55,339 nt of DNA, taken from Bacteroidales bacterium (GTDB lineage: Bacteria > Bacteroidota > Bacteroidia > Bacteroidales > UBA932). The notes under the pieces are model-generated. The model was not told where the DNA came from. It saw nothing but the letters and a program-made list of their open reading frames with translations, and made no database searches. Position numbers and translations under genes: made by a program. Positions 54,223 to 55,339 of the stretch are shown here, piece after piece. Where the stretch lies: positions 1 through 55,339 of the forward strand of contig VSOK01000012.1 in assembly GCA_009774765.1 (NCBI GenBank), read 5' to 3'. Position 1 is the first letter of the stretch. Each line of letters begins with the position of its first letter.

Positions 54223-55149
54223 CTATTTTCCCAGTGACTTGAATACCTTGGCAATGCAGCGTTTTTTCTGCTCCATATTTGGATGTACGTATAAATCCAG
54301 AGTCGTTGAAATGTTGGAATGCCCAAGCAATACACTGACGGTCTTATAGTCGCATCCGACTTCTATGCAGCGGGTCGCGAAGCTATGGCGCAGTCCATGA
54401 TACTTCAGTTTGGGGATATCAAGTTTCTCCATCAGCTTTTTATAATAGTTCCGGTAAGTACGTGGTTCTGTCGGGCGTTCGTCATTAGTAAGTATATAAT
54501 AGTCATCGTTAACTACTTTTTTCAAGGGCTTCAGGATTCCGAGCAGTTCTTTGCTCATCGGAATTTCTCGACATGAGTTTTTGGTCTTTGGAGTATTGAT
54601 GACCAGTTCCGTATGTTTCCTCTCCCCTTCTATGATGTAGATGCGTTCTATTGTTCGGTTTACGGTTATAACTCCATCAGCGATGTTTATATCGTCCCAT
54701 TTCAAAGCACAGATTTCACCGATCCGAAGACCTGTACTCAGACTGATATAGATGCCAAGTCCTGGAAAGGAGAAGTGACCCTGAATATATTTCAGGATCT
54801 TTTTATGATTGGCTACTGACAAGACCTCCAGCTTTTTACCGGCAATGTCCGTAGGGTACTTGATATCCCATTCATAGTGGTTCATCCACTCATTTTTTAC
54901 CCCGAACTTCATAATCATCTTAAGGACAATAAGGATGTCCTTGACAGATTTCACGCTCAATCCCCCATCCAGCTTTTCAAGTACAAACTCCTGCACATCA
55001 TTTTCATGGAGTTCGCTACTCTCGCCAAACTTTGGCAAAATGTGATTCTCAAGAATCAACATATAGGCTGCCAATGTAGATTGTTTCACATACGGTCGTT
55101 TGTCATCTCGCCATGCGTCCGAAATCTCTCTGATTGTCTTCTGAATCAT
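54223..55149 (-). CDS. Tyrosine site-specific integrase
   Basis: A 308-residue tyrosine recombinase with a core-binding domain (TIREISDAWRDDKRPYVKQS, about 1-100) and an intact catalytic domain: Arg in STGLRIGEICALKW, Lys in NTPKTKNSCREIPM, HGLRHSFATR (HxxR), LLGHSNISTT with the late His, and Tyr in LDLYVHP. ATG 55149 fits the family; the longer reading adds 37 low-complexity residues. It probably mobilises the island whose other end abuts mnmE. It lacks the arm-binding domain of the Bacteroides-type recombinase at 33562-34758, so the two are unrelated in origin. Confidence 0.92.
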   Translation of the reverse strand: MIQKTIREISDAWRDDKRPYVKQSTLAAYMLILENHILPKFGESSELHENDVQEFVLEKLDGGLSVKSVKDILIVLKMIMKFGVKNEWMNHYEWDIKYPTDIAGKKLEVLSVANHKKILKYIQGHFSFPGLGIYISLSTGLRIGEICALKWDDINIADGVITVNRTIERIYIIEGERKHTELVINTPKTKNSCREIPMSKELLGILKPLKKVVNDDYYILTNDERPTEPRTYRNYYKKLMEKLDIPKLKYHGLRHSFATRCIEVGCDYKTVSVLLGHSNISTTLDLYVHPNMEQKKRCIAKVFKSLGK

Positions 55150-55252
55150 AATCTTAATTAATTTAGTTCTACAATTATGGAAAGATAATAGGTAAATCTT
55201 TGGTTGAGCGGTAGAAGTATAAAGTTTGATCGAATTCTTTTTCGAAAGATAA

Positions 55253-55267
55253 AGGTTCAAAGAACCT
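55253..55267. repeat. Short inverted repeat upstream of the integrase gene
   Basis: AGGTTC-AAA-GAACCT, 104 nt upstream of the integrase start. Possible recombinase or regulator binding site; nothing else supported in 55150-55339. Confidence 0.4.
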
Positions 55268-55339
55268 CAATGTTCCCCCTTTGAGATTTCCAGAGTTCAG
55301 TGGGGAGTGGGAGGATTGTTCAATTCAAGATTATGGAGA

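Noticed and set aside
55150..55339. Second att copy of the mnmE 3' end next to the integrase
   Set aside because: No match to the terminal mnmE sequence is visible up to the window edge; the island may extend further right.
1..55339. tRNA, rRNA or CRISPR array
   Set aside because: No cloverleaf-like segments, rRNA sequence or regularly spaced repeats were seen in the intergenic regions; tRNAscan-SE and a CRISPR finder would settle it.

Overview
The window looks like a chromosome segment from a gut-type Bacteroidales bacterium (Bacteroidota). Evidence: a SusC/SusD polysaccharide utilization locus (PUL) with a hybrid two-component regulator, the Bacteroidota-specific forms of LptD, Rho and CdsA/FtsH gene order, lipoproteins with G/S-C lipoboxes, and many promoters with the Bacteroidota -7 element TAnnTTTG. 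Most of the DNA has moderate GC with GGA/ATA-rich codon use; 48.36-50.46 kb is clearly more AT-rich. I saw no rRNA, tRNA or CRISPR array.

Layout. (1) 1-15.8 kb: a PUL. A minus-strand operon runs type-B carboxylesterase, SusC, SusD, three-repeat surface lipoprotein, CE1-like esterase, GH3 glycosidase, then another lipoprotein cut by the window edge. It is read divergently from a 1340-residue hybrid two-component sensor/regulator (HTCS). Two esterases plus GH3 suggest an acylated (acetylated or feruloylated) plant glycan. (2) 15.8-28.1 kb: housekeeping on the minus strand: rsfS-ftsH-cdsA-psd-CNNM-nuclease-like gene, dnaA-pepD-rpe, mlaD and an amidase, with birA on the plus strand. (3) 28.2-33.0 kb: lptD and rho on the plus strand. 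(4) 33-41.4 kb, minus: META-domain lipoprotein, an orphan tyrosine recombinase, a DEAD-box RNA helicase, and carA-carB preceded by a leader region. (5) 41.4-48.4 kb: small transport/redox genes, a degraded oxidoreductase remnant, a rhodanese lipoprotein and an mnmE with a large insertion. (6) 48.4-55.3 kb: a probable integrated island abutting the 3' end of mnmE. It carries an AAA ATPase, a nuclease-like partner, an SF1 helicase with a nuclease-like tail, an HTH-nucleotidyltransferase and a tyrosine integrase.

Two parts deserve most attention. First, the carA leader contains, in order, a consensus promoter, a 29-codon ORF, a perfect 7-bp hairpin, a U-rich tract ending at the stop codon, and a strong terminator. 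This is the layout of the enterobacterial pyrBI UTP-sensing attenuator, here in front of carAB and overlooked because the ORF is so short. Second, the mnmE-linked island carries an overlapping ATPase/nuclease-like gene pair that I cannot match to a named defence system, next to a helicase-nuclease and an MNT-type nucleotidyltransferase. The PUL also holds an 8-bp G tract in susC and a repeated intergenic hairpin core.
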